DNA from: Spirogloea muscicola
Taxonomy: Eukaryota > Streptophyta > Zygnematophyceae > Spirogloeales > Spirogloeaceae
Assembly: GCA_009602725.1 (NCBI GenBank)
Contig: WELB01000002.1
Coordinates: 1,895,484 to 1,943,640, forward strand
Length of the DNA stretch: 48,157 nucleotides
Reading direction: 5' to 3'
How positions within the stretch are numbered: the first letter of the stretch is position 1; each line of letters begins with the position of its first letter. The position numbers and the translations under genes were made by a program. This document shows positions 27,707-38,767 of the stretch, piece after piece. Under the pieces are notes generated by a model. The model was not told the origin of the DNA. It was given only the letters and a program-made list of their open reading frames with translations, and searched no databases.

Positions 27707-30700
27707 GGGTTGTGGTGCCTTTGTCGACCAGTCAGCATGGCCTCTCCTTCACTGCCTGGATGGATGCCTTCATCCGCTTCAGCAGGCCTCACACAATCCT
27801 TGGAAGCGTGAGTGCGCCAGCTTCAGCTCTGCCTTGCAGCAGGCTGGTGAGCAAGAGCTGGCCACCAATCAGCTCCAAGGAGCGTGGATGACTGACACCG
27901 TCGAGGGGTGCCTGCAGACCATTTCCATATGCTCCGTGTCAATGCTCGCAGTGCAGAGCAGTGCAGACATCACTCCCAGACTTGTCCATGGCGTGGTCCA
28001 GGCAAGTTGCCCTCACTTCTCCTGCCTCGGGTTCTGAACCTCTGAGCTGTCTGAGATGATACGCCACTTCCTTCCGAGTGTACGGCCAGCACTGCACTAC
28101 TCAACACCTTCTTGAAAAACCGCCACCCACACGCTTTCACGTCAAGGCGCAAGGTGTGCATTGACGTGCGCAAGGTTGTACACACATGGAGCATGAACAG
28201 ACTCATCTCTTCAAAACCTTTCTTGCGGCTTCATCTTTGCAGGCCCTCATTCCTGCCCTCTGCATGAACGTGTACATAGTCGGTCTCAACCAAGTCTTCG
28301 ACATTGAGATTGACAAGGTCATTGCAGTACTCCTCTTCTTGACCACATCACTGCAGTCACTTGCATGCCTGCTCCTTCAAGGCCGAGTGTGACCAGCGTC
28401 CTTGTTGAGAAGGGCCAGAGAAGTGCGAAGCTGACTCTCAGACTTGCTCTCTTGTCTGAGCTGAGGGCCAGGCTGACGCGTAGGCAGCTGCCACGCTGCA
28501 GAGTAATTGCATGTAAGGTTGTTAGAGTCACCAAGAATGCCCTTACACGGAACACCACGTGCTCGTCTGTTTCTGAAAGTACCCCACCACTTGAGCTCAG
28601 GTTAACAAGCCCTATCTTCCCCTGGCCTCTGGAGACTTCTCCTTGACAACTGGTTTGACCATTGTTGCCACAAGTGCTGTCCTGGTATGCCCATGTCTTC
28701 TATTCCTCATAAGATATGTGCTTCTTGTATTTATGCAGCAGTGATTCTTGAAGATAAGAAGGAATCTATGGTTGTCAATGCATCCAGCAGAGCTTATAGC
28801 CATGTGATCTCTTAAGATGAGTTAGCTGCATGTGGCCAACCCTGACCCTCATGTTTAGGAGCCATCATTAATGACAGTAGCTGCTACTTTCCTACATTTC
28901 AGAGCCTTGTCCTTGGTCTTGCATCGGGGTCCATGCCTCTGCTGTGGACTTTGAGCACTAGCATGCTTCTTGGGACTGCTTACTCTATTGATGTAAGCAA
29001 TCACTCCATGACAGAAGCTAGTCAAGCTTGTCTCTGCTCCACTGCTTTTGTACTTGCATACGTGACGCACGTCACCAGCCCACCTCTTTGCCATATTGAA
29101 TGCAAGCATCATTCACTTGACACGGCAGGATGAGCTTACTACTCCAGACAAGGCAGCGAAGTCTCAGCCTCTACACGCACAAGCCCTAATCTCAGTCCTG
29201 TTGCTATCCCTGAGATTTCTTGCAGCTTCCATTCTTAAGGTGGAAGAGACATCCACTGCTTGCAGCAGGGTGTATCCTTGCTGTGAGGGCTCTAGTTGTC
29301 CAGCTTGGATTTTTTGCGCACATTCAGGTGAGCTTTTGCCTATGCGCGTCTTGCAAGAGCATCTTCAATAATGGCATCACCATCATTGAATATGTACATG
29401 GAAACCGAGATCACTAAGTCACTCAGCATCTTCACTTATTCTAATTTTGCAGCTTTGTTCACTTGTTTCTTCTCGATCTTCTTCCCACACTTGAGATAAC
29501 AGCAGTATTGACGTGCACCTGCACCCTGCACCTACCAGGAGACGGTCTTTGGACGCCAGCAGAGCTTGAGCAGGCCTTTGATTTTTGCAACGTCCTTCAT
29601 GTGCCTCTTCTCCATTGTCATAGCCCTCTTCAAGGTACTACGCTGCTCAGCACTTGTCGGCTACCGGTAATGTCATAGTTGGTGAGCTTTGGCGACCTGC
29701 TGGAGAATGTTCTGAAGATGAATTGCTGAAGTCTCACATACTTGCTAGTGGGTCTGTCTGATTCGCAATGTGTAATATACCAACCACACCCCGTATTTGT
29801 AATCTGTGAAGATCTGTGTAATCTGTGGACATCTTCCGCTTGTCAGGACATTCCCGATGTGGAAGGCGATCGAGTATTTGGGATTCAGTCTTTCTCTGTC
29901 CGACTGGGGCAGCGTCGTGTGAGTGGATGTCCTTGAGTATCTTCAAGCGTGCCAGTCTGATCCTTCTCTGCAGTACACATAGAGCCTTGGTATTCTGCTG
30001 GCTTTTCCATGCCAATGATGGTTACATTAAGCAAGGACGAGTGTCTCATGCCTTCACTGCAGGTCTTCTGGTTTTGTGTGGGCACATTGGTGGTTGCGTA
30101 CTTGGCAGCGGTGGTGATGGGGTTAACCTCCGCTATGACTTGGGCTAAGGCTGCCACGGTCCTCCCCAATCCTTGCACCTTCTCGTCCGCCACTTCTATC
30201 AGCTGCACTGTCAGCCACCCAACAGATGCTCCTGCTGCTGTCTTTATGGTGCCTTGCTAGGACTTAAGTTATAAAATTCCCCCAAGCAGAGATTCTCCTG
30301 CAACATCCTTGGTTAAAGCAGCATGTGCATATTGTGTTTGTTTGCATATCCAGGTTCTTTCGCACTCCGCACTAGTATATGCTTTGCTGCATCGTGCAGT
30401 AAAGGTGGACCTTGCTAGCCAAAGTTCCATCTATTCGTTTTACATGTTCATTTGGAAGGTAAGCTCCTGCTGCCCTTGTGATTCCCAATCTGCTGCCCCT
30501 GCGATGCCCAATGGATCGAGTGCACAAACTAGCAAAGATCATGGCATCTTATGGGTAAGATTTACATCTTGTCAAGGGCTGAAGGTCGACTGTCAGAGTC
30601 ACTTTACATAGAGAATCGCAATATTACAATCTTTGTGACGGCCACAGACGCAATTGCTTGACATATGTAAGGGCCGTACCACCACCTTGCCTTTGATTCG

Positions 30701-30868
30701 CCGTTTCAGTGTAAGCTAGCCTGCAGACTAGGTCAGTGGTGATTTGGTTGTCCTTGCATCCGAATAGTGCAAACAAGAGGCAGCGTGCAACGGCCTCATC
30801 AACTTTGAGGGCTGCTTATGATGCAGTTGTTCTATGCGGAGTACCTTGTCCTGCCCTTCATGCGGTGA
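27707..30868 (+). CDS. HPT: Homogentisate prenyltransferase (tocopherol/plastoquinone pathway)
   Basis: A plastid-envelope UbiA-family membrane enzyme that joins a prenyl diphosphate to homogentisate. Exons: about 27707–27807 ([17 protein letters not shown]), 27918–28001, 28243–28317, 28601–28684 ([18 protein letters not shown]), 28903–28992 (GTAYSID), 29226–29327 ([20 protein letters not shown]), 29539–29634, 29847–29918, 30063–30158 (VFWFCVG…), 30354–30458 (YSFYMFIWK) and 30827–30868 ([13 protein letters not shown], stop). They give about 315 residues, all phase 0 after the first exon. Both prenyl-diphosphate/Mg binding loops are present: [15 protein letters not shown] and [15 protein letters not shown]. 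The 28002–28242 intron starts GCAAGT, a GC–AG intron. The 28318–28600 intron holds the second copy of the 146-bp repeat. The N-terminal transit peptide is not located and may lie near the N gap. Phytyl (VTE2) versus solanesyl (HST) specificity cannot be settled from sequence alone. Confidence 0.93.
28370..28515 (+). repeat. 146-bp exact duplicate, copy 2
   Basis: Same sequence and orientation as 17393–17538. Here it lies wholly within an intron of the prenyltransferase gene and is joined on both sides to sequence unrelated to that around the other copy. It has no obvious coding content. Confidence 0.9.
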
Positions 30869-31340
30869 CTTAGAGGAGCACGGCCAGGAGGGCATTCAAT
30901 TCCATCCCTTGCTTCTGCATAGTACCATGCAGCTGCAAGGAGGGTGTTGTGTTAGGTGTGAATTTGTCTCAGGGGAACCCTGAGACAAGCATTGGCTTTT
31001 GGCTAGAGTGGGGGTCACAAGTCATGGCTATCTTCGGCCCATACTGACTCTGAGGCAAAGCAGCAGGGTCAGCTCGCCATATGCACGCCTAGTTTCTTCG
31101 AATTCCAATTCTTTGTCTCTGTTAGGATCATGGTACAACAATCTCCAAGTAGAGGTGTAATTAGACAACAAGAGCTACCGTGGTCGACAATTGTCAATCG
31201 CAGTAGCCTACTGAGTGTGTGCATAGGCTGGATGTCGAGAGCCTCTTGATGGTGGCAATAAAAGAATGACTACAGCCTCTGAGATCTCATTTTAAAGGAG
31301 GCTTGCAGTGCTAAGTAAGTACACTGAAAATTCTTGCTGG
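30869..31340. other. Convergent intergenic gap, nothing recognised
   Basis: About 470 bases between the prenyltransferase stop (plus) and the TypA stop (minus), of lower GC content than the surroundings. No gene, hairpin copy or clear polyadenylation signal was identified. Confidence 0.4.
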
Positions 31341-34300
31341 TCACGTACTAGCAGTTCGTCGTAGGACCTTGCGCTGTGAAGCTGACAGCGCTTTCTTTCT
31401 GATACGAATATGTCTTGGCGTGACCTGTCAGGGCAGGGCACATCAAACACATCCTTAGCAGGCGGACAAGTGGTGCAAGCACTGCGCCTAATATCACTAC
31501 CAAATCTCTTCTGCCTACAGACGTGGTCCGACCTCGATGAGTTCGTCAGCTGCAATGTAGCCAATGGCTTCCTCCAAACTCATCTGCAGTGTACATCCGA
31601 GCCACAACTACAGTGTCAAGCATAGGCATTTAAACTTGACGATGCAGATGCACTATCCTGCAGTTTGACACACGCAGGGGTAGAAAGCAGTGCTGACCAC
31701 ACAAGTACCTGCCGGGGTGGTGAAAGGCGCACATTGTCATCCTTGCCCGCGGCTCGGACATTTGTCAGGTACTTTGCCTTGACGGGGTTCACCTGCGTGT
31801 GTCCCTCGTGTTATTTCTGTAGGTGCATGCAATAAAAACAGGTCGCAAAATACTTGCAAGGTTCAAACTGATAACAGTCACTGGCAGCTGCAGGGATGCA
31901 TGAAAAAGTCACCTCAATGTCCTCATGACGTGAGCACTCGCCTATGACCATACCATCATATGCCTGCATTCACCAAGAATAGAGCGAGGAGATTGACATC
32001 CCTGCTAAAACCCAAGTGGCGCACCACAGGCGCGCGGAGTAGGGCTGAATATACCTCCATGCCGGGCTCAACAAAGAGGTGGCCGCGAGCTTCCAGCATT
32101 GCCAGAGCATAGGCAGTTATCGTCCCATTGGCCATCGATACCTGATTCAAGCCATACCAAGATCTCAGAGATTGCAGTGTGGGCGTGAAGCAGGGTACTG
32201 AGAAGCCTCAACTATATGCCATTGTTGCCGCGGGGCTACTGGCACCTACCAGCACCCCTTTCCGAACGCCGTCCAGAGGCCCTCGCCACTCTTCATAAGC
32301 TGCTCCCATACAGGCCCACATAACATTGCCCACATTAAGTATAAGGAATTAACTCTGTACTTTATGTCAATTTGATGTTAAGTTGTGCTTGAAACTACGT
32401 CACGATCGAAGTTTCTATTATACAGCTGACAGCAAGTGCTTACCATGGAAGGAGCGATGCATGATGCCTGAGCCGTGAGTTTGCGTGTTGAAAGTTGCAC
32501 GGTAGCCAAGCAAGCCCCTGCCCACCTTCCCCACGTGATTGGATTAGAAGTATACTGTTGTAAAAATCGACCAGGCATCCCTTCCTTTTAGTGCAACATG
32601 GAGCACAGAGGGTGGCCCTGGACCTGAAGCAACTTCACAGACCTGGAGGGACAGTGAAAGTGGAGGCGTGTGCGTCCACTGCCTGCATCTTGCATCTCGA
32701 GGAGGCTGCCCTTGCGCTGTGTCAGCGCATCCACGACAGCCCCAGCAAACCTGTTTTCCATCTGCAGCACAAGGCCAGTTGAGAAGACTATTTCTCTGCA
32801 GCAGAAAATGTGAGGGTGCACGTTTATGCATTGCTTGTCACCTCCATCACGACCTCCTCAACAGGCTCCAGCTTTACACCACCCTGCTGCTGGAAGCTGC
32901 ACAAGCACTTAGAATGACTTCAGAAACTGCATGAGTAGCTCATTGGACTCCTGTGGCCTCATACCAAATCTGGTATATGCATATGGTATACATGAGGTCC
33001 AGCAGTCAGCCTTTACATGTGTGTCTGGGCTGTGAGTTTGATCAGATTGGATGTAAGGGCAGATTTATGAATATTACAGGACCACTGGGGGCGAGACAGA
33101 TAGCTCAAATCCTTGGCGCCGCATGTTCTCAATCAGGATTCCTGCACACAATCATTGTGAAGCTCTGACACGGCTAAGCGGACTTGTGTTGTCACCCTGC
33201 CGATGTACAAGAAAAAGATCTGGCATGACGCACAAGTCCCGCTGTAAGCAAGCACCTTAGCCCAAACAAAGAACAGGCACGTTGTTGACGTTGCAGCCTC
33301 GTACCAAGCTGCAGCTCTCCACGACCCTGGACTTGGAAGGCATCCTGAGCTGCCGTTGGGTGCACCACCAGCGACAAATTGCTCTCCGCCTCAGACGTAA
33401 GGTACTCACCAATCTTGGTCCCTGTCAGCTGCTTGCATACCAAAGCAACCTTGACACCCACTCCTCACATGCAGTGAAGACCACAGCTTCCCAGCGAGAT
33501 GGATTTCAGGCATGCGCACCAGGTCGCCATCGCGCCCAGCCAAGGGGGAGTCGTTGACTCCAAATGTCATGGATATGGTCGGGGGATCAATGAGAGCTGT
33601 GGGCAGAGGCTCCAAGAGCTGGTTGATCACAACAAGCTTCAGAGCTCAGCGCACTTGTCATCAGATAGATACACGGAGCACAGAGACATAAACAGCACCT
33701 GGTGTAGCACGAGCATGAAGCAGCCAACCGGGGGTGGAGCGCAGCATGTTACCTCCAGATGGGAGATGGTGTGAGTGACAGAGGCCTGACCGAGGCCAGC
33801 TATGGCCACAATGTCCCCTGCATGAGCGACCTGTAGCTCTATGACAGCCAAGCCCTGTGGCTTGCTGATGCGGGTCACCTGCACGACAATGCGAGTATGT
33901 GGCTTTCAGCCTTCGGAGGAAAGACAGCAGCACCTGCTCGCCGGCTCACTGTGACCAGATGGCTTGCCTTGCCCTGCTCCAGCACATTGTTGCCTTGCAG
34001 TACGTGCACCCGATCCCCAACGTGGACGCTTCCAGAGGCGATACGACCGGTGAGCAGACGGCCCAAGTAGGCGTCTCGCTGAACCATCGAGACCTGGTGA
34101 CAGTTCTCGCCCAGATTAGTGGCAAACTGGCAGATGTGTTACCAACCCGGCACTCGGTGAGTGAGAAGCATGCAGGGGCAGAAGTACGTCCTGCCTGAAG
34201 GAGAGGGACTTAGGTGCAGGTCCAAAGCAGAGAAGCTTACGAGAAGCCGAAATGGGGCATCGAGGTCCACTATTGGAGCAGGCACATGGTCCACAATGGC

Positions 34301-35912
34301 TTGTAGCAGGGGCCGCATGCTCTTGCCCTGGCTTTTGCATGCAGCACGCTGCTGCTCCTCCAGCCCCAACGGCCCCACCGGTGGCAGCTCCTGGCTTGCC
34401 CAGCCCTCCCGTGCGGATGCGTAAAGCACAGGGAAGTCCAGCTGCTCGTCTGCATCATGCACAGGAGCACAGATTCTGCAGAAGTTGGTAAGCCAGCCCT
34501 CAAGCTGCAACAGGAGCTGCAGCTTGAGCGCAGCACAGCTGGTTGATGCATGAGTAGCCCCTCAGGTGCCGCATGAGTGGGCAGATGACCAACCATTGGC
34601 CCCGAGGTTTGCAAAGAGGTCAAAGACAGCGCTCTCCACCATCTGCACCTGTCCCTGCGTCACTGAGGCACAGGGCGAAAGTTGCAGGCAGACTAGCCTG
34701 GGGAGGATCGTGACACACCATGGCCACAGGATAGACAGGCTCGCGAGCCCTTGTCCTCCTTCGACCCTTGCAAGGACACGGGGGCACAGGTTGTGCTCAC
34801 GCGTAGGGCGATCGATCTTGTTGAGGAGCACGAGAGGCCGGAGGCCTCGTCGCAGTGCCTTGGCCAGCACAAACTTGGTCTGTGCCAGCGGTCCCTCCCC
34901 AGCATCCACGAGCAGCACAGCGCCGTCCACCATCCCCAGCACGCGCTCCACCTGCCACTCCAGCCTGGTGGTTCTATCAGTTGCCGAACATCAGAGCCAG
35001 CCCTGCAAAGCAAGCAGTACCAGGCGAAGGCTGAAGCAAGAAACATGGCCAGGTCCAACACCACCAACAGGCCTCTGCCTCGTACTGCTAATGGCACCGC
35101 ATTGAAGGGCATCAGCATGAACCCTCACGAGGACAAGGCTCACCTCTCCTCCAAAGTCCGCGTGGCCTGGTGTGTCCACCACATTCAACGTCGTACCCTC
35201 AAAGCTCATGGACGTGTACTGCACAGGAGGCCAAGGTGACTGTGCTCCTCGTGAGACCCAGACAGCGAGAGGGAGTGCGACGCGCACGAGAAGGCCTTGC
35301 AGAATAGCTCCTGGTGCAGGAGTTACCCTTTACGTTACACTGAGTAGGCATGGCAGGAGGGCTGGGGTTCGACCTTGGAAGCGATTGTGATGCCACGCTC
35401 GCGCTCGAGCGCGATGGAGTCCATCACCCGATCCCCGCGCAGAGCCGCACCGCAGTCTCGGAGCAGCCGGTCCATGAGCCTGGCAGCAGAGGGCGCGCCG
35501 CCTACAGCTCCTTCAGCTCGGCTCACCTCGGCTCAGTCAGCTCATCTACTCAGCTCACCCGAGCTGAGCTCAAGGCAGCTGAGCTCAAGGCTCGGCTCGG
35601 CCCTGCCTGCAGCCTAGCTTGGCGCAGCTCAGCTGGTCGTAGCCGAGCCCACACAACGTCAGCGCGACCGGGGGGGGTTGTGCGGTCCCTGCCAGGGGCA
35701 ACAGCCGCGACGGCCTGCGGCGGGCGACGGAGGCCGCACGTGGTCTTGCCATGGTCGACATGGGCGATTATGGCCACGTTGCGGACGGGAGCAGCCGCTG
35801 CGGGGGCGGGGGCGGCAGCGGCGGAGCAGCGGCGTGGGAGGGTGGCGGCGAGGAGGGAGCGGAGCGGCGAGGCGGGGGCGAGGCGGGCCGCCAGGCGCGC
35901 CAGGCGCGCCAT
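31341..35912 (-). CDS. TYPA: TypA/BipA translational GTPase with organelle presequence
   Basis: A ribosome-binding GTPase related to EF-G; plant and algal copies act in plastids or mitochondria. Minus-strand exons start at 35912 with [20 protein letters not shown], an Arg/Ala-rich presequence, then [16 protein letters not shown] (P-loop) to 35740; 35479–35374 holds [17 protein letters not shown] and ERERGITI (switch I); 35218–35144 holds [14 protein letters not shown] (switch II); an exon from 34951 holds [20 protein letters not shown] and [11 protein letters not shown] (NKID base recognition). Later segments: [13 protein letters not shown] (34.4 kb), [12 protein letters not shown] (34.0 kb), [15 protein letters not shown] (33.4 kb), [18 protein letters not shown] (33.1 kb), [10 protein letters not shown] (32.85 kb), [13 protein letters not shown] (32.7 kb), [20 protein letters not shown] (32.5 kb), [14 protein letters not shown] (32.05 kb), [20 protein letters not shown] (31.75 kb), [15 protein letters not shown] (31.57 kb) and the basic tail [15 protein letters not shown], stop at 31341. 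All TypA domains including the C-terminal one are represented. The presequence, rich in Arg and lacking acidic residues, suits mitochondrial targeting, but a plastid location is not excluded. Confidence 0.92.
35490..35640. repeat. AGCTC-rich simple repeat in a TypA intron
   Basis: Multiple overlapping copies of gctcagctca/cggctcagct and their complements lie in the first TypA intron (35480–35739). The mixture of both strands' motifs could fold, but no regular period is kept. Confidence 0.55.
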
Positions 35913-35989
35913 GCGGGGCGGGGGGAGCAGGAGGGACCCGCCAGGGGGCGGCTGCGTGGGACGCCCTGACGAAGCAGTTGCCCCGGAGG

Positions 35990-36800
35990 AAGAAGGGGGG
36001 CTGGAAAAAGAGAAAAGTGGCACTCCCAGCGGGGGCAAGGGCTGTGACAAGGAAAGAAAGAAAGGGGCACTCCCAATGGGGGCAAGGGCTGTGAAAAGCC
36101 AGCCCGAAAATGAATTGGCAAAGGATCGATGGGGCCAAATGACAGGGGGGCCTAAAAAGCGCTAAGCAGCTACGTAAGGGGCCTCTAGAGGCTATGTCAG
36201 AACGGGGGAGGATGGACCACTGAGTAGTCACGAGTGACGAGCCTCAAATCCGACAGACTAGCTGCCGCAAAACTATCCCCCTAACGAAAGCCGGAGGCCG
36301 CAGCGAGAGCACGGCCAGCACGCACATGCAAGGCCTGGGCCACGGACCGCTGAAGGGAGACGGACAATCGCATATGATATACCTGAGCCCACGAGCCAGC
36401 GGCGTTGAAGTCAGCCGGCTCACCGCGCCTGTGGGACACCGCGCGCCGCGCAAGCCTGGCCAGCAGGTCGAGCCACCGGGACCCGACAGCCCCGTGCACG
36501 TCCACGGCCAGGGGTACGAACTCGTCTGCAGCCGGGTGGTCGGCGTGTTTGGCCGCCTTGCTGCGAGCGGCCTTCGCCGCAGCGTGGCCAGCCCAAGGCT
36601 TCGAAAGGGGGCGAGGGCTGTAAACAGCGAAGGCGCGCGGTGCGCATGAGATGCAAGGGAGGCAGATCCAAGCCCAGCAGGGCAGGAACTGGGGGAAGCC
36701 AACAAGAAAGTGGCCCTCCCACTGGGGGGCAACGGCTGTGAAGAGCCAGCCCGACAATAATTGACCAAGGGTCGGAGGGGCCAACAAGGCTACATACACC
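35990..36800 (-). mobile_element. LINE-like 3' end, subfamily A, inverted
   Basis: Read on the minus strand, about 36580–36290 encodes the C-terminal module (KAAKHADHPAADEFVPLAVD, LLARLARRAV, EPADFNAAGSWAQV, RALAAASGFR). About 36260–36220 holds the degenerate ORF end, followed by the 3' UTR to the tail hairpin (complement ggctgtgaaaagccagccc at 36087–36105) and the complement of the CCCCCATTGGGAG end block at about 36064–36084. Frameshifts break the frame. A further inverted hairpin lies at about 36727–36750. Confidence 0.75.
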
Positions 36801-37009
36801 GGAGCCCTCTGCTAAGGTGGCTCAGGTGACAGTGTGACGTTGGCACCCAGGAGCAACTTTCGTGCTTTGGAAACACGAACGAGCCCAGGGGTGAGCTACG
36901 TGCAAATCCGCCAAGCTACCTTGGGGAGCCGGAGCGCCGCCACGAAAGCCGGTGGCCGGACTTTCGAGCGCGCCCAGCACGCTGGCGAGGAGGCAGGCCA
37001 TGCAAGAAG

Positions 37010-37440
37010 AAGTGGCCCTCCCAATGGGGGCAAGGGCTGTGAAAAGCCAGCCCGAAAAGAATTTACAAATGTTCGAAGGGGCCAAATGACGGAGGGGCCT
37101 AAAGCGCTTTGGCAGAACGGGTGGAGGATGGACCACTCAGTAGCGACGAGTGAGGAGCCTCAAATCCGACAGACTAGCTGCCGGAAAACAATCCCCCTGG
37201 CGACAGCCAGCGGCTGCAGCGAGAGCCCGGCCAGCATGCAGATGCAAGGCGTGTGCCATGGACCGCTGAAGGGATACTGACAACCGCATGCGATAGACTT
37301 GGGCCCATGAGCCAGCGGCGTTGAAGTCAGCCGGCTCACCTCGCCTGCGGGACACAGCGCGCCGCGCAAGCTTGGCCAGCAGGTCGAGCCACTGGGACCC
37401 AAGAGCCCCGTGTACCCATGCAAGGCCCCTATCCTCAATG
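37010..37440 (-). mobile_element. LINE-like 3' end, subfamily A, inverted, 5'-truncated
   Basis: Minus-strand 37400–37137 encodes RRRGEPADFNAAGSWAQV, MRLSVSLQRS, AGRALAAAAG and SDLRLLTRRY. The 3' UTR and hairpin (ggctgtgaaaagccagccc) run to about 37015, ending with the same cccaatggg block as the 36.0 kb copy. It is 5'-truncated near 37410, where a plus-strand tail fragment (cctatcctcaatgggcgag) begins. Confidence 0.75.
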
Positions 37441-37739
37441 GGCGAGCCCTTTTTTCACATGCAAGCCTCGCCGCACGCCTTGTCGTCTCACGCCCACCGC
37501 GCGCGCCTGCGCACTGCTCTGCCGCGGCCCCGGCGGCCTCAGCCTCCGGGCCGAGCCCATCGCCGGGTCGCTCCGCGCGCAGCCCGCCATTCCCCGGCCT
37601 ACATGGGTAGCTGGGCTCAGGTGGCAGCCCCCATGTGCCAGAGGTTCCTCGTGCACGGCCAGCGCGCCCTGTAGCGGGCAGCAGCTGAGGTGGAGATCGG
37701 TCAGCTGCCTTTTCAGGTTGCCCTCCGCTCTGCCCGCGA

Positions 37740-37830
37740 CGGGCTCCTCATCATTCTTTTCTGGGCTGGCTTTTTCCAGCCCCTATCCTCAATGGGCGAG
37801 CCCTTCTCTCCTGGCGGTCCACCCCCACAT
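37740..37830 (+). mobile_element. Isolated LINE tail hairpin
   Basis: A solo tail: gggctggctttttccagccc at 37767–37786, with a perfect 7-base stem, followed by ctatcctcaatgggcgagcc. No ORF end precedes it. The same tail end occurs at about 25850, 37430 and 40600, marking a third tail variant. Confidence 0.65.
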
Positions 37831-37899
37831 GTCGGAACAGGCCGTTCCTTTCATCTTTTTTATTCTTGTAGGCAGAGTAAGAGAAAGAAAGAAAGAAGA

Positions 37900-38172
37900 A
37901 AGAAAGAAATTGCTCGCCCCTGGAGAAGAGGGGCTGGCAAAGCCAGCCCAAAAAGAATGGACAGAATCCATAGAGCCAAAGAAAGAGAAGTGCGCGCCCA
38001 TAGAGAAAAGGTGCTGGCAAAGCCAGCCCCAAAAAGAATGGACAATGGCCAAAGCCGAAGAAAGAGGAGCCGGAGAAAGGACCACACTACAAAACATTGC
38101 AGAACACAGAAACGAGGCAGAGGAAAGCTCAGTACCCACGAGTGAGCAACATCAGGTCTGAGTAGCTCGCTG
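37900..38172 (-). mobile_element. LINE-like subfamily B, 3' part of an interrupted inverted copy
   Basis: Read on the minus strand this is the end of the ORF (ELLRPDVAHSWV in a shifted frame; ctcactcgtgggtactgag) and a 3' UTR with two hairpins about 80 bases apart (complements ggctggcaaagccagcccc at about 38011 and ggctggcaaagccagccc at about 37930). It matches 40280–40475 in inverted orientation. It is the continuation of the minus-strand copy at 38768–39680, split from it by the insertion at 38173–38761. Confidence 0.75.
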
Positions 38173-38761
38173 GCGGGCGCATCATTGCCGATGTGGTCAC
38201 CACTGATGTGGTCGACCGCTCCAACCCGGGGCTTTCTGCCTCGCGGGCTGGCCACGCTGCGGCAAAGGCCGCTCGCAGCAAGGCGGCCAAACACGCCGAC
38301 CACCCGGCTGCCGACGAGTTCGTCCCCCTGGCTGTGGACGTGCATGGGGCTCTCGGATCCCACTGGCTCGACCTGTTGGCCAGGCTTGCACGGCGCGCTG
38401 TGTCCCGCAGGCGCGGTGAGCCGGCTGACTTCAACGCCGCTGGCTCGTTGGCTCAGGTGTATTGTATGCGCTTGTCCGTCTCCCTCCAGCGGTCTAGGGC
38501 CCACGCCTTGCATCTGCGTGCTGGCCGTGCTCTCGCTGCGGCCTCCGGCTTTCGTCAGGGGGATAGTTTACCGGCAGCTAGTCTGTCGGATGTGAGGCTC
38601 CTCACTCGTAACTACTAAGTGGTCCATCCTCCCCCGTTCTGCCATAGCCTCTTCAGGCCCCGCAGTCGCTGCTTAGCTCGTAGTTTGGCCCCTTCGAACC
38701 TTGTCAATTCTTTTCGGGCTGGCTTCTCACAGCCCTTGCCCCCATTGGGAGAGCCACTTCT
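38173..38761 (+). mobile_element. 5'-truncated LINE-like element (subfamily A) with target-site duplication
   Basis: This 589-base insertion encodes the last ~145 residues of the element's protein in one open frame: RIIADVVTTDVVDRSNPG, KAAKHADHPAADEFVPLAVD, EPADFNAAGSLAQV, MRLSVSLQRS, AGRALAAASGFR and LLTRNY before the stop at about 38617. A 3' UTR of about 145 bases follows, with the hairpin ggctggcttctcacagcc at about 38719–38736 and the end block cccattgggagagccacttctt trimmed at about 38761. The sequence tcgctg flanks it on both sides (38167–38172 and 38762–38767). The interrupted sequence is seen uninterrupted at about 40265–40285. There is no poly(A) tail. It is a dead-on-arrival 5'-truncated copy that retains its coding frame. 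Confidence 0.85.
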
Positions 38762-38767
38762 TCGCTG

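Noticed and set aside
29970-30020. Possible extra prenyltransferase exon after the cag at about 29973
   Set aside because: Joining 29918 directly to 30063 gives the family sequence GQRR–VFWFCVG in phase; the intervening frame is stopped.
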